64,000 nucleotides of DNA from Astragalus membranaceus (GCA_039519185.1 CM076854.1:14667192-14731191); one strand, 5' to 3'. Positions 21,129 through 33,319 are shown, counted from the first letter of the stretch. Numbers and translations: made by a program. The notes: a model not told the origin generated them from the letters alone.

Positions 21129-23021
21129 TGTTAGACTTAGAGTCTATAAAGTAACCTTAGAGGGGGGGTGAATAAGGTTATGAGTAAATATGAATTCTTT
21201 TCGCTTTTCAAAAACTTATGAAATGCTTTGTTTTAAATCAAATGCGGAAACTTAGATTTAAACTTTAAATGGTGCAAGCAGGCAGATTTAGGCACAAAGA
21301 GATATTATACTATTTTCAATATACACAATAAGATTATTTATAAGAAGTGTAGTGATATTGAATATAGTAGAAAGTAAATCAATTTGAGTGATATGGAAGA
21401 TGATAGACAGACAGATCAGTAATATGACGAGTATAACTATAACCAGATTAACATATTCAGATCAGAGTAGGGATATAGTTATACAACCAGATTAACAGAT
21501 TCAGATCAGAGTAGTGATATTATAAACAGATATAAACAGTAAATAAAGTAAAGAGAGAGGGATAGAGATACACCAGGAATTTTACGAGGTTCGGGATAAA
21601 AGCCCTACGTCCTCGGCCTCCGGCTTTGCAACCTTTGGACTTGCTGAAAACCACTATATGAAGAACCAATGTTTTACAAACAATCAACTTCAAATAGCAA
21701 ATCTCAATTCCCCTGAATTGAGAACCCGAGCTCCCCGCTAAGGATTTCAACCGCTTCAATCTCCTGATTGAATGACCCAAGAGCACCTCCCAGGATTTCA
21801 ATACCACTTCAATCTTCACCGATTGAATGACCCAAGATTACCTCCCAGGATTTCAAACCAACTCAATCTCCTGATTGAGAGACCCAAGTACAAAGCCCAG
21901 GATTTCAAAACACCAGCTCAATCACTTGATTGAGAGACCCAAGTACAAAGCCCAGGATTTCAAAATGACCACTTAGAAAACGAATACAATATGAGATCTA
22001 CGAACCAATCACTTCAGCAGTATAGTAACAATATAGTAGAGTGAGAGATGATTGGTTTTTGATAATGAAGAACTTTGAAATATAGATCTGAAAATGAAAG
22101 CTCTTATTTTATTTTTCTCTTTTCTTTTTGATCTGAAAATACGTAGCAGAGAAGTGGAAAGTGGTGTGTTGAAGAGTGTGAAGCACCTCTCTATTTATAG
22201 GTTTAGGAAACGTAGGATTTGAGAAAAACATTTAATGTAAATGAAGAATCGATTGTTTGATGAAGTTAAAAAGTAGGAGAATCGATTCTTTGCATTTAGA
22301 CAACTTAGGAATCGATTCATTTGTCTTTGGAAAATTGAAGGAATCGATTCTTAGGACCTCCTGAGTAGGCAAGAATCGATTTTAACTTTGGTTTAAAGAA
22401 GGAGGAATCGATTCTTTAGTTTTGCTAAAATATAGGAGCAATCGATTTTGAAGCTTCATAGGAAAAAGAAAGAATCGATTCTTTGCTTGAATAAAGGAGA
22501 TGTTGTAATCGATTCTTGCCTTTTTAAGATAACTTGGAAATCGATTGTTTTGCTTAGGAAAGGCTTGGGAATCGATTTATCATGTCTCATTGGGAGTTAG
22601 AAATCGATTTTATACTCCTATGAGACAATGGAAAATCGATTCTTTCATTAAAAAACATTTTCTCATGTTGTGTGCCTTTCTCATGCATGCATGCATTTGA
22701 CTAAAATATTTTTCAAGACTTTCAACACAACAATTTTATTTTTTTTTTTAAAACATTTTAAAAACTTCATCTCTCTTCTACTAAATGTCATAAAGCTGAA
22801 GGGATAGGATCTTACATTTGAGTCCTATCAAAAACAGATAAACAATTAGGTCTTCAACTTCATTGTTGCTTCTTCTGCAAGCCATTGCACTTTAGTCCCT
22901 GCTCTTTGATTTAATCACTGTACCTTCATTTTTCCTGTACTTTCATTCAACTGCAACCATTAGTAAACAAGATGTAATTTGTTATCATTCAAAACAAAGA
23001 GTGTTTGTCCTTGGTTCAACA
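21129..23021 (-). repeat. Gag-only copia element, 3' LTR
   Basis: Begins TGTTAGACTTAGAG and ends TTGGTTCAACA. It contains five CCCAGGATTTCAA-type direct repeats (about 21735-21965), a minus-strand TATA box at 22192-22199 and thirteen AATCGATT boxes (22247-22641). The minus strand beyond 23021 reads AAAAAGGGGGAGTT, the polypurine tract. Confidence 0.95.
22247..22641. repeat. AATCGATT box array, gag-only element, left LTR
   Basis: Boxes at 22247, 22280, 22310, 22342, 22374, 22406, 22440, 22473, 22507, 22539, 22570, 22602 and 22634, all at 30-34 bp steps. The array lies 47 bp upstream of the TATA box in element sense. Confidence 0.92.
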
Positions 23022-23599
23022 AACTCCCCCTTTTTGATGATAACAAATTACATTATGCATAGGGAGGCCATAATAGAGAAACAATGGCAGAAGCTCCCCC
23101 TAAGCATAAGCATAACAAAATAAACAGTACAACAGCAGGATAGCAACAATTATTTCTCCCCTTTTAATATCATGCATATTCTCTCCCACATATAACATGC
23201 ATAATATTCTCTCCCCCTTTGTTTTCATCAAAAAGGAGGGGGGTGAGTACATACAACATAAGCACTTTATAAACTTGCATAATAAATAAGCAGCATTTCA
23301 TAGCATATGATATATCAAAAAACAGTAGTTCATGCTATGCTCCCCCTTACTTGGTGATCCCCCTTAATAATTTTAGAATGCAAAGCTTAGCAAAAAGAGG
23401 GTGGACCATCACAGTTTAAAAAAAAGATATTTATAGAAAATAGGATACCCAAGATAATATGCCATACTTGGTTCAACAATATAGGTATCATATTTAACTT
23501 AAAAATATGTTGCATCAAAGATCCATTACTATAGAGAGAACAAAAAAAAAAAAACTTTGATGCACACAAAAAAAATTTTATTTCACAAAAGTGATAAAT

Positions 23600-23794
23600 T
23601 ATTCTTTAAGGTGAATAGAACTTTTCCAATCTAACCTTCACCGGTGATTCTTCCTCTATTGTTGATATTACTGTTTACATGACTGCTGTTTCTGTGTATT
23701 AAGGATCTTTTTGCGTCTCTAGTCATGAACTTTGAGTCTCTGCTATCAAGGTATTGATCTGTCCCCCATACCTTGTAGCGCACCTGCACTAAGA
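23600..23794 (-). pseudogene. Protease remnant after gag of the gag-only element
   Basis: A minus-strand frame, not in phase with gag, reads QYLDSRDSKFMTRDAK and later NNRGRITGEG. This matches the copia protease pattern (YLDSGCSrHMTGD ... GkITGkG) with the catalytic D-S-G changed to D-S-R and the H of HMTG to F. The active site is therefore broken. It shows that the element arose by decay and deletion of a full gag-pol element. Confidence 0.75.
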
Positions 23795-25495
23795 TCAAGT
23801 AGAAAATTTTGGTACCCATTTCTCTTTGGGTCCTTTGCGGTTAGTTATCAAGGGGTTTGCTTTCACAATCCACCTTGGTTTCTTATAGGCAGGTATAAGG
23901 GTACCAAGCTCACATAATTTACGGATAGGGCATCTAGGAGAGCTATGGTTCCCTTTTTGACAATATGTGCATGAGAAAACAGTAGGTTTATAACTTGAAG
24001 TAGAAGCAACAAAAATTATTTTCTTGTTTAAACTGGAGGAGGTGGAATTACCTTTGTACCCAATTCCTCTCCTATCAACATATTGATGTTGAGAGTGAAG
24101 CAACTGAGTCAAGGTCTTTTCACCAACCTCAAATTTTTTCAATGTTTCTTTCAAAAGTTCATTTTCAACCTTGGCATTTTCAAAATTTTGTTTAAGTTCA
24201 CAAAACTCAAGATTGACAGATTTATGCAGTTCATTCTTTAATCTATCTACTTCATTTTCAAGAGTCTCAATTTGAGTGAGCATGCTTTTGTTACTCTTTG
24301 CCAATTTCTGAGATTTTAACAAAAGAGTTTCATGTTCAAAGTAAAGAGCTTCAAAAGCCTCACTCAAATCTTGACTACTATACATATCATCAAGTAAATC
24401 ATCATGCATAGAGGAATTAGAAAGACTAGAAGAGTTAAGGCTTACCTTAAATGAGTCATTCGCCATATGACAAACACCATTTGCAATTTTCTCTTCTTCG
24501 TTTGTGTCACTATCAGAGCCAAGACAATCCCATATAGTAGCCTTAGGTGTTTCACATGCCGTGAGACAAATGGCATTTGCAACCTCCTCTTCTTCACTGT
24601 CAGTATAGTTGTTCCATGTAGCCTTCTTAGCTTTCTTGGATTTCTTTGAGTTATTTCTCTTTTCAAGTTTGTTGAATCTCATGAATTCTTCAAATAATTC
24701 AGTCATGTCTTCATCATCAGACTCAACCTCTTTCCTTGCTACCTTAGAAGTTTTAGCAGCAAGAGCAAGAGATTTTCTTTCTTTTACCATTTCTGCTTCT
24801 TGATCTTTGTTAGCAGCCAATACAACCTCAAAGGCTAGAAGTGACCCAATAAGGTCTTCTTGGGGTAGAGTGCCAATATCTTTGGCTTCAGTGATTGCAC
24901 AAGTTTTTGGAAAGAACTCACCAGTCAGAGATGCAAGAATCTTCCCATTTATATCTTTTGTAGAATACCTTTTTCCCAGTGCCCTTAAGTTGTTTATAAT
25001 CAGATTCAGTCTCTGGTGCATAGCTGCGACAGACTCACCTTCTTTCATTTTGAAGGCTTCATATTCAGAAGTGAGGATTCTGATTTTAGTATCCTTTACT
25101 TGGCTCGTACCTACATGAGTAGCTTGCAAGCAGTCCCAGATTTCCTTTGCTGTTTGACATCCTTTGACTCTACCATATTCTTCTTCACATAAGGATAAGT
25201 GAAGAATATTCATTGCTCTGGCATTTTGAGATATTTTGTCAAGCTCAGATTTTCTCAACTCGCTCAGATCGATTGTGTAGATGTCTTCAATTGGAACTTC
25301 CTCTGCTTTGCCATTAGCTTGAGTTTTGATTTTCATCGGAATCAGAGGTCCATCAGCAATGATCCTCCACAGAGTGAAACCTATAGCCTGCACATGACAT
25401 TTCATTCGACTACTCCAATAGTCATAGTTAGTCCCATCAAACAGGGGTGGCCTATAAGAAGACATCCCCTCTTTCATAAAAGAACCCATAATCAC
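23795..25495 (-). CDS. Intact copia Gag protein, 566 residues
   Basis: Gag of a Ty1/copia element, which would form cytoplasmic particles that package element RNA. The frame is open from an ATG at 25495, about 55 nt after the primer site; ATGs a few codons on could also serve. Domains: an N-terminal motif (YRPPLFDGTNYDYWSSRMK, about residues 14-32), a UBN2-type core (about 105-200, with AKEIWDCLQATH), an acidic/lysine-rich stretch (about 230-360), a coiled coil (about 385-480), and one CCHC zinc knuckle near residues 515-530 (CTYCQKGNHSSPRC). Full-length pol is absent downstream. The intact frame among otherwise lost coding regions suggests either very recent origin or selection on Gag. Antisense frames are shadows. 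Confidence 0.9.
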   Translation of the reverse strand: MIMGSFMKEGMSSYRPPLFDGTNYDYWSSRMKCHVQAIGFTLWRIIADGPLIPMKIKTQANGKAEEVPIEDIYTIDLSELRKSELDKISQNARAMNILHLSLCEEEYGRVKGCQTAKEIWDCLQATHVGTSQVKDTKIRILTSEYEAFKMKEGESVAAMHQRLNLIINNLRALGKRYSTKDINGKILASLTGEFFPKTCAITEAKDIGTLPQEDLIGSLLAFEVVLAANKDQEAEMVKERKSLALAAKTSKVARKEVESDDEDMTELFEEFMRFNKLEKRNNSKKSKKAKKATWNNYTDSEEEEVANAICLTACETPKATIWDCLGSDSDTNEEEKIANGVCHMANDSFKVSLNSSSLSNSSMHDDLLDDMYSSQDLSEAFEALYFEHETLLLKSQKLAKSNKSMLTQIETLENEVDRLKNELHKSVNLEFCELKQNFENAKVENELLKETLKKFEVGEKTLTQLLHSQHQYVDRRGIGYKGNSTSSSLNKKIIFVASTSSYKPTVFSCTYCQKGNHSSPRCPIRKLCELGTLIPAYKKPRWIVKANPLITNRKGPKEKWVPKFST

Positions 25496-25550
25496 AGATA
25501 GATAAATAAAATTTAAATTGCGAGATGTTAAGCTCTATATGCAATTTCTA

Positions 25551-25563
25551 GCTACTGATACCA
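25551..25563 (-). other. Primer binding site of the gag-only element
   Basis: Minus strand TGGTATCAGTAGC beside the 5' LTR. Its first nine bases match the initiator-tRNA-Met site. Confidence 0.75.
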
Positions 25564-25565
25564 CT

Positions 25566-27458
25566 TGTTAGACTTAGAGTCTATAAAGTAACCTTAGAGG
25601 GGGGGTGAATAAGGTTATGAGTAAATATGAATTCTTTTCGCTTTTCAAAAACTTATGAAATGCTTTGTTTTAAATCAAATGCGGAAACTTAGATTTAAAC
25701 TTTAAATGGTGCAAGCAGGCAGATTTAGGCACAAAGAGATATTATACTATTTTCAATATACACAATAAGATTATTTATAAGAAGTGTAGTGATATTGAAT
25801 ATAGTAGAAAGTAAATCAATTTGAGTGATATGGAAGATGATAGACAGACAGATCAGTAATATGACGAGTATAACTATAACCAGATTAACATATTCAGATC
25901 AGAGTAGGGATATAGTTATACAACCAGATTAACAGATTCAGATCAGAGTAGTGATATTATAAACAGATATAAACAGTAAATAAAGTAAAGAGAGAGGGAT
26001 AGAGATACACCAGGAATTTTACGAGGTTCGGGATAAAAGCCCTACGTCCTCGGCCTCCGGCTTTGCAACCTTTGGACTTGCTGAAAACCACTATATGAAG
26101 AACCAATGTTTTACAAACAATCAACTTCAAATAGCAAATCTCAATTCCCCTGAATTGAGAACCCGAGCTCCCCGCTAAGGATTTCAACCGCTTCAATCTC
26201 CTGATTGAATGACCCAAGAGCACCTCCCAGGATTTCAATACCACTTCAATCTTCACCGATTGAATGACCCAAGATTACCTCCCAGGATTTCAAACCAACT
26301 CAATCTCCTGATTGAGAGACCCAAGTACAAAGCCCAGGATTTCAAAACACCAGCTCAATCACTTGATTGAGAGACCCAAGTACAAAGCCCAGGATTTCAA
26401 AATGACCACTTAGAAAACGAATACAATATGAGATCTACGAACCAATCACTTCAGCAGTATAGTAACAATATAGTAGAGTGAGAGATGATTGGTTTTTGAT
26501 AATGAAGAACTTTGAAATATAGATCTGAAAATGAAAGCTCTTATTTTATTTTTCTCTTTTCTTTTTGATCTGAAAATACGTAGCAGAGAAGTGGAAAGTG
26601 GTGTGTTGAAGAGTGTGAAGCACCTCTCTATTTATAGGTTTAGGAAACGTAGGATTTGAGAAAAACATTTAATGTAAATGAAGAATCGATTGTTTGATGA
26701 AGTTAAAAAGTAGGAGAATCGATTCTTTGCATTTAGACAACTTAGGAATCGATTCATTTGTCTTTGGAAAATTGAAGGAATCGATTCTTAGGACCTCCTG
26801 AGTAGGCAAGAATCGATTTTAACTTTGGTTTAAAGAAGGAGGAATCGATTCTTTAGTTTTGCTAAAATATAGGAGCAATCGATTTTGAAGCTTCATAGGA
26901 AAAAGAAAGAATCGATTCTTTGCTTGAATAAAGGAGATGTTGTAATCGATTCTTGCCTTTTTAAGATAACTTGGAAATCGATTGTTTTGCTTAGGAAAGG
27001 CTTGGGAATCGATTTATCATGTCTCATTGGGAGTTAGAAATCGATTTTATACTCCTATGAGACAATGGAAAATCGATTCTTTCATTAAAAAACATTTTCT
27101 CATGTTGTGTGCCTTTCTCATGCATGCATGCATTTGACTAAAATATTTTTCAAGACTTTCAACACAACAATTTTATTTTTTTTTTTAAAACATTTTAAAA
27201 ACTTCATCTCTCTTCTACTAAATGTCATAAAGCTGAAGGGATAGGATCTTACATTTGAGTCCTATCAAAAACAGATAAACAATTAGGTCTTCAACTTCAT
27301 TGTTGCTTCTTCTGCAAGCCATTGCACTTTAGTCCCTGCTCTTTGATTTAATCACTGTACCTTCATTTTTCCTGTACTTTCATTCAACTGCAACCATTAG
27401 TAAACAAGATGTAATTTGTTATCATTCAAAACAAAGAGTGTTTGTCCTTGGTTCAACA
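25566..27458 (-). repeat. Gag-only copia element, 5' LTR
   Basis: 1893 bp at a constant offset of 4437 from the left LTR; I saw no difference. The TATA box lies at 26629-26636 and the AATCGATT array at 26684-27078. Confidence 0.95.
26629..26636 (-). promoter_or_regulatory. TATA box of the gag-only element 5' LTR
   Basis: Minus-strand TATAAATA within ACCTATAAATAGAGAGG. It is the likely promoter for the gag RNA, with thirteen AATCGATT boxes directly upstream. Confidence 0.7.
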
Positions 27459-27463
27459 GAAAG

Positions 27464-28440
27464 TCTTCCCAAGTTGGCACATCAATCTCTAAGTATGATC
27501 CACTATTACCTTGATACGAACTCTCTGGTTACAAATCAACACGAGAAACTCATCATTCGCCTACATAGGCTCGACACCGCGTTTGAAAACACTTCCGAAC
27601 TTCATTCCAATTATCCTCGTTTACTCCCCAACTTTGATTAATCTAAATCAAAGGGTTTAATACAAGACACTTGATAGACATACAGGTTGAAAACGAGATC
27701 CACAAACTGGTACTCCTCGGCAAAGGTAAAAACAAACACAATTTCTTCGAAGGGAATAAACACGTTCTCAACAAACCTTCTAAAATCCATAACAGTTCTC
27801 GTACACACCGACAATGTGACAGAAAAGTCACTTGTGAAACTTCTTGACTCGCCCCCAAGATTTCGAGATAACACTTTTCGAAAGAAGATGGAATGAGGAT
27901 TTACCAGAAACGTTTATCTTAAACGTAGAAATAAACCGCGGGGACATCAAATAAACTTGAAAACAATGAAAATCACCTCTGTTGTTCTCAAAACAACTTT
28001 CAAACAGAACTCAGAGCTCTTTTTCCTCTATTGCAACTTCATCACGAGGTTTTTATCAACGACGCACTGGATTCCTTTCCAAATTAGTCCATAGCGTTGA
28101 GAACTTCTCCTCAACCTAAATAATCCTCCTAGGATTTTCTTCCTCAATCAGATTTTATTAACCTCCTGATTCGTTCCCAAAATTAATCCTAGCATGCGGG
28201 TTTTCACAAAAATGATTTTTCAAAACTATCACGCCGCACACCAAGCTTCACTTCGGAAATTTCAGCTACTTGCAAGCAGATCCATCAATTAATCCTTTGA
28301 TGGTTATTCGCAACGTGAAAACAGTCAGCAGTTACCTCACTTACATATTCGTATTCACGTTCGTTTTGTCAAACGGAATCTCGTAAGACAATCTCGTTGT
28401 CAACCTTCACCAAGGAGAGGTTAACAAACTAATACCTCGC
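27464..28440. other. Gypsy-II interior, unrecognised part
   Basis: The purine tract and the first 130 bp of interior lie on the other side of the gag-only element (20993-21128). This stretch should follow RNase H in element sense, yet I recognise no integrase motif. It is probably too decayed or rearranged to read. Confidence 0.4.
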
Positions 28441-31050
28441 CACCAAAGTGGAAACTTATGGATGTACTCCAACTTAGATCTAAAAGACTCTAACAATCCC
28501 ATTTCTTGCGTCATCAACTCTTTCATATGAATGGATTTCCTACTTAGCGCATCAGCTACAACATTGGCCTCTCTTGAATGTTACATCAACACGAATTTAT
28601 AATCCTCCAGAAACTCAACACACTTCTTTGCCTGTTATTCAGTTATTTCTGATCAAACAGATACCTTAAACTCTTGCGACCACTAAAGACTTCGAAACGA
28701 GACCCATACAGGTAATGTCTTCAAATCTTCAGTGCATACACAATAGATGCCAATTACAAATCATGAGTCGGATATCTCTTCTCATGAGACTTTAATTGTC
28801 TGGACGCCCAAGCTACCCCTTGTTGATCTTTGCATTAAAATACATCCTAAACCCTTCCCTGAAGCGTCATCGAAAATTTAAAATTCCAATGACGGATCCG
28901 GAAGAATCAGGATTGGAGCAGAAGTCAAAATTTTCGACTCTAGAAAACATCCTTCACAATCGGCATCCCACGTAAACGGATGACCCTTACGAGTTAACCG
29001 AGTAAGTGGAAAGCTAACTGTGAGAACCCTTGAACGAATCTCTTATAGTAACCGGCTAGACCCAGAAACTTTTGATCTCTCCGGCTGATGTCGGTCACTC
29101 CCATTCAACACCGCTTCCATCTTACTGGGATCTACAGAAACTCCCGACTTGGGAAATCACATGTCCCAAAGATTTTACCTCTGACACCTAAAAATCACAT
29201 TCCGAGGGTTTCAAGTACAACTTATTTTCTCGGAGTACTTTCCGAACAATGCGGAGATGTCGGACATGCTCCTCAATGGTCTTCGAGCACATCGAGATAC
29301 CATCAATAAAAACGACTACGAATTGATCTAGGTAATTGAGGAAAAACTCGGTTCAGGTAATCCATGAATACCGCTGGAGCATTAGTCAAACCGAAGGGCA
29401 TCACTACCCACACATAATGTCCATACCTAGTACGGAAAGCTGTCTTCGGAATATCTAAGGCTCTAACTTTTATTTGATGATGTCCTGACCTCAGATCAAT
29501 TTTAGAAACACTGCAGCACCTCAAATTGCTCAAGCAAATGGTCTATCCTTGGTAAGGGATATTTATTCCTGATCGTCACTTTGTTAAGTTGTCGATAACC
29601 GATGTACAATCTCATGCTACTATATTTCCTTTTTACTAATCACACCAGAGCACTCCCTAGAGAAGCACTCAGTCGAATAAATTTCTTTAACATCGACTCT
29701 TCAAGTTGAGACTCCATTTCCTTTAATTCTCAAGAAACCTTCAATAAGAAACAATAGATATTGATCCCGTGCCAGGAATCAATTCTACAGTAAACTCTAC
29801 TTCTCGCTCTGGAGGTCCAGAAGAAACTTCATCGTGAAAACATCCAGAAAGTCATTCACGACCTGAACGTTCGCCAAATCTAAACTAGTTCCAGTGGATG
29901 CAGATAACATACTAACATGTGCTTCCGCACCTTGGAACGAAGGTTGACCGTCTAAGGTGAACTTGGTAACCGCTTCAGAATTTGTCCTAGACAATTCAAC
30001 TGATTCTGAAGCGAAGCTGATAGTTGATTAACACAGTCGATTGGAACATGATTTGCAGTCATCCAATTCATACCCGAAATGGTGTCCTCACTTCTCATAG
30101 GCAAACAATAAATTCTACAACGAAATTTCTGCCTCCTATGACAAGTAGACAATTCTATACAAAGATTAGGTCTGGACACGACCCTTAGCAGCAATAAAAT
30201 AGTTATCGGCTCGGATAGCGATGATAAGGCTAATCCCAACCGATTCACACGCGATCGGGATATACAGCAATAGGTTGCACCCGAACCATATAACATACTG
30301 ATCGAGTTATTGAAAACTGATCCCATACCCCTCAGTAGATTGTCTGCAGTTGTAACTGCCTAAACATCCAGAATGTTGACTCGTCCTTGCCTTAGAGCCG
30401 CTTGTAACTCCTTGAAACTCTTCCTTACGGGGCACTCTTTACCATAGTGACCCTCTACATTTATATAATAACACCGATTAGGTCTTCACTTGCAATCACC
30501 GCTGTGAGGCTTTCCACAGTTAGAACATCTTCTGACCTTTGAAGAATCAAAGAATTGCATCTGCTTTTCCTTTGATGAAATTATCTTAGGACTTTGCAGT
30601 CGGAATTGATATTTCAACTACCTTCTTTCCTTTCCCATATTTCCTATGAGATCATCCTCGGTGACATTAGATGATTGCACCAAGGCAACATAATTGGTAG
30701 CAGTATAAGAACTGAGACCATAAATCATAAAAGCACTTATGCCCGTCTTATACTTCTGCATTCTCCATTCGCCATCCGGAGCTTACTTTACCACTTGGTA
30801 AAACTGAGACAACTTCTCAAACTTAGCGGTGTATTCTTCCACCGTCATGTCACCTTTCCTGAGGATGCACCGGTTGAAGATTCCGGTTTTGGTCGAGGAC
30901 TGCGTCTTGATCATCCAGTCATAATTCCGCTTATGATGCACTAAGTATTAAGTTGATCAGGCTCAATGTCTCTTAGCATCACAAGTGTAATTACAAAAAG
31001 GACTAACAAGGAATCGACTCAACCCTAAACTAAGTCCGACTAGGTCGAAC
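28441..31050 (-). pseudogene. Gypsy-II gag-pol pseudogene
   Basis: Broken minus-strand pieces occur in the usual order. A zinc-knuckle region lies near 30430-30540 (CSNCGKPHSGDC intact-looking; the next knuckle has lost a cysteine). Protease-like sequence lies at 29952-30326, with D-S-G changed to GSG in YGSGATYCCI and with SGMNWM further on. RT lies at 29303-29533 (IDLRSGHHQIKV, FRTRYGHY, MPFGLTNAPAVFMDYLNRVF). RNase H traces lie around 28530-28920. Stops and frameshifts separate all parts, and integrase was not recognised. It cannot make a working polyprotein. Confidence 0.8.
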
Positions 31051-31063
31051 TGCTCTGATACCA
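31051..31063 (-). other. Primer binding site of Gypsy-II
   Basis: Minus strand TGGTATCAGAGCA, two bases from the 5' LTR (31066). It is the standard initiator-tRNA-Met site of chromoviruses and sets the minus orientation. Confidence 0.85.
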
Positions 31064-31065
31064 AC

Positions 31066-31970
31066 TGTAACACCCCGGTATTTTTATCGAGTAAAAATAC
31101 CCAAGTGTACCATTCCTAAAACATCAGAGATATATTTCCTGTTCAAATACTGAACATCACTATAAAATTTTCACTGAATAACCACAGAACAGTCTTAAAC
31201 ATAATTAAGACCATAAACCATCAGTGAAATACAGTGTTCAATATCGCACAAGAAAGCGGAAAATAAAATACATAACTAACAAGGGAAAACATAACTTAAG
31301 CATAAAAGCTAAGTCTTCAGCAACCATCCGAGTACCACCTACTCGTGCCTCTTGGATCTCCACTTTCCCTGGTTATCCTTGAAGCGTGAACCACGATCGA
31401 GCCGAAATCACCGAGTAGCCACACGAACGCTCCCCGCTCCGAGGACACCCAATCCGCTTCCAAAGCTTCCCACTCGATCACGAAAGCGCTTTTGACCGGA
31501 ATGCCGAATTCCTCGAAATCCTCCATGGGCACTATACATCATCTTCTTCAATCTCAAACCACTATTCACCAAAAACCCCAATTTGATTTTCAATCCCCAA
31601 ATCACTCAACTCGCTTCCAATCAACGATCCATCATCCTTGGGTTCGCGCCAACCACCATCCCAAGTTGTCCTTGAGCTTCAACCATCGAGACCTCACTTT
31701 AGAGCTCCAAATCGAAAATGGTGGATTTGAGGAGAGTGAGTTGATGATGAAGATTTTGGTACCAAAATGAAGAGGAAGTAACGCTGAACGTTTTTCGTGT
31801 TGGAAGGAAGTCGTTTCGATGAGCGTAAACCCTTCCTTTTTCCTCTTCTTCCTCCTCCCCCATTCTTACTCTCTTCTTTTCCTTTTTTCTTCTCCTCTCT
31901 GTTTCTCGCCCCTCTTTCTTTCTTTTCTTTCCTTTCAATTAATTCTTTCTCCTCTCACACACACACCCGT

Positions 31971-32057
<87 letters not shown>

Positions 32058-32267
32058 ATATTTAAGTTGTAACGCGGTCAAATTACCATATTGATCGAAA
32101 TCTCCTATTTCGATTCCAAAACTTCCTTGACCCGTATTATCCGGTTAACGATCCGATGACAACCAATAATTAATTTTAGCACTCAATAAATTTACCAGTC
32201 GGGTACTAAATTAATTTAATTGGGTTAGCACCCAAATAATTCTATTAATTATTTTGCGGATGTTACA
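31066..32267 (-). repeat. Gypsy-II 5' LTR (1202 bp)
   Basis: TGTAACACCCCGG to GCGGATGTTACA. It contains a long (AT)n run (about 31975-32054) and the uninterrupted target of S2 (ACCATAAACCATCAGTG, about 31209-31225). Confidence 0.94.
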
Positions 32268-32618
32268 CTATAGGTGGGGTATCCTAGGAGGAGAGTTCCT
32301 GAGTCTGTAAAGGTTTCCCAAGGCACCTGTAAGCCTTGTTGTTTTGGTTAGTGGAAAATCTCACAAGGGTGTGAGGACTGGACGTAGGTCACTAGGAGGT
32401 GACCGAACCAGGATAAATCTCTGCGTGCTTTACTGCTTTCCTGCTTTACTGTCATACCGCTTTACTGCTTTATATTCTAATTCCTTCGCTTCCACTTAAC
32501 CTGCGCGAAATTGATTTAAGTCATTGAAAAGGGGAAAAACGTTTTTGAAAGATCTGAAAAGTTTTTAAATCTCAATTCACCCCCCCTCTTGAGACTGAAG
32601 CCACTTGGTAACACAGGC

Positions 32619-33319
32619 ATCATTTCTTGCCTTAGGGCTGTTAGAGTGTCCATCACTAGTTTCTTGGAAGCTTCTGCCATTGCTGGATCCACCTATGATT
32701 GAGGCTGTTTCTTTGTGGATGCCGCTGCATCAGACCTGTGCTTCGATGTTGGGGCATCAGGCCTGTCTGTGGATGCTGGGGCAATGGAGATGCTTTTTGT
32801 TGCTTCAGCTTCACCTTGTTGCTGCACCTCTTTTTCCTTAGTGGCTTCTTCAGTAGTTTCCTTCTCAGCAATGTCTTCTTTCCCCTGCTCTTGGCCTTCT
32901 CCTTCCTCTTCTTCTTCCTCTACAGATTCTTCTTCAGTTTCCTCTTGGATATCCTGCAATTTTCTTTTCAAAGGTTTATTAACATTACCAGATTCTTCGG
33001 AGATTGCTGCAGCAATGGATGCTGCAGCATCAGTGATCACAACCCTTTGTTGTTGTGGGTGATATGTTTCTTTTGGGGTTTCTTTAGGTGGGCTTTGTTG
33101 TGGTGGAGTGGGTTCTTTGATGGTTTTAGATGGTGGTGGAAATTTTTCTTTGGTGACAGGTTGGATTACTTCTGCTTCTGGTGGAATGGTTGATGTGGGT
33201 TCAGGGCTAATTGTTTGGCTTGGTTGTGGGGTGGCTGTTTTCTTGGTCGTGGAGCTTTTGTGAGTAGGTGGTGTTCTGTGAGTGGGTGAGGTGGTTTTTG
33301 TGGTGGTGGTGGTTGGTTT
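32619..33319 (-). pseudogene. Athila-type third ORF, middle part
   Basis: The minus strand has an acidic, glutamate-rich frame (32693-33040; EEEEEEGEGQEQGKEDIAEK) with Ala/Ser-rich repeats read from GATGCTGCAGCATC-type DNA. A stop near 32690 and other changes break it. It lies between S1 and the Tekay element and continues the frame at 42851. Confidence 0.65.

Larger units (their letters stand above)
21124..27463 (-). mobile_element. Gag-only copia element (TR-GAG type)
   Basis: The element (21129-27458, 6330 bp) has two LTRs of exactly 1893 bp (21129-23021, 25566-27458), with no difference found by eye, and GAAAG duplications (21124-21128, 27459-27463). The 2.5-kb interior holds one intact gag frame and a decayed protease remnant. 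No integrase, RT or RNase H is present. A primer site and polypurine tract are present, so it keeps what is needed in cis. Identical LTRs mean very recent movement, which must have used enzymes from another element. It is inserted in Gypsy-II, splitting its 3' end from the rest. Confidence 0.95.
18363..32272 (-). mobile_element. Gypsy-II: decayed chromovirus-like Gypsy element inside S1
   Basis: The element (18368-32267) begins TGTAACACCCCGG and ends GCGGATGTTACA, flanked by CTATA duplications (18363-18367, 32268-32272). LTRs are 18368-20992 (holding S2) and 31066-32267. The primer site (minus TGGTATCAGAGCA) abuts the right LTR and a purine tract abuts the left LTR, so the sense is minus. The interior is broken pol sequence plus the gag-only copia element. 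Outside the nested S2 the LTRs differ by only about nine substitutions and the AT-run length, although pol is heavily decayed. Confidence 0.92.
17276..32618 (+). mobile_element. Solo copia LTR S1, split by Gypsy-II
   Basis: The LTR occupies 17281-18367 and 32273-32613 (about 1428 bp in all). It begins TGTGGATACC and ends CACTTGGTAACA, flanked by CAGGC duplications (17276-17280, 32614-32618). The sense is plus: a TATA box at 18000-18007 follows the AATCGATT array, and the CCCCCCCTCTTGAGACTG block lies near the end. It interrupts the third ORF of the Athila element. S2 is another copy of the same family in the opposite orientation. No internal region remains. Confidence 0.9.
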
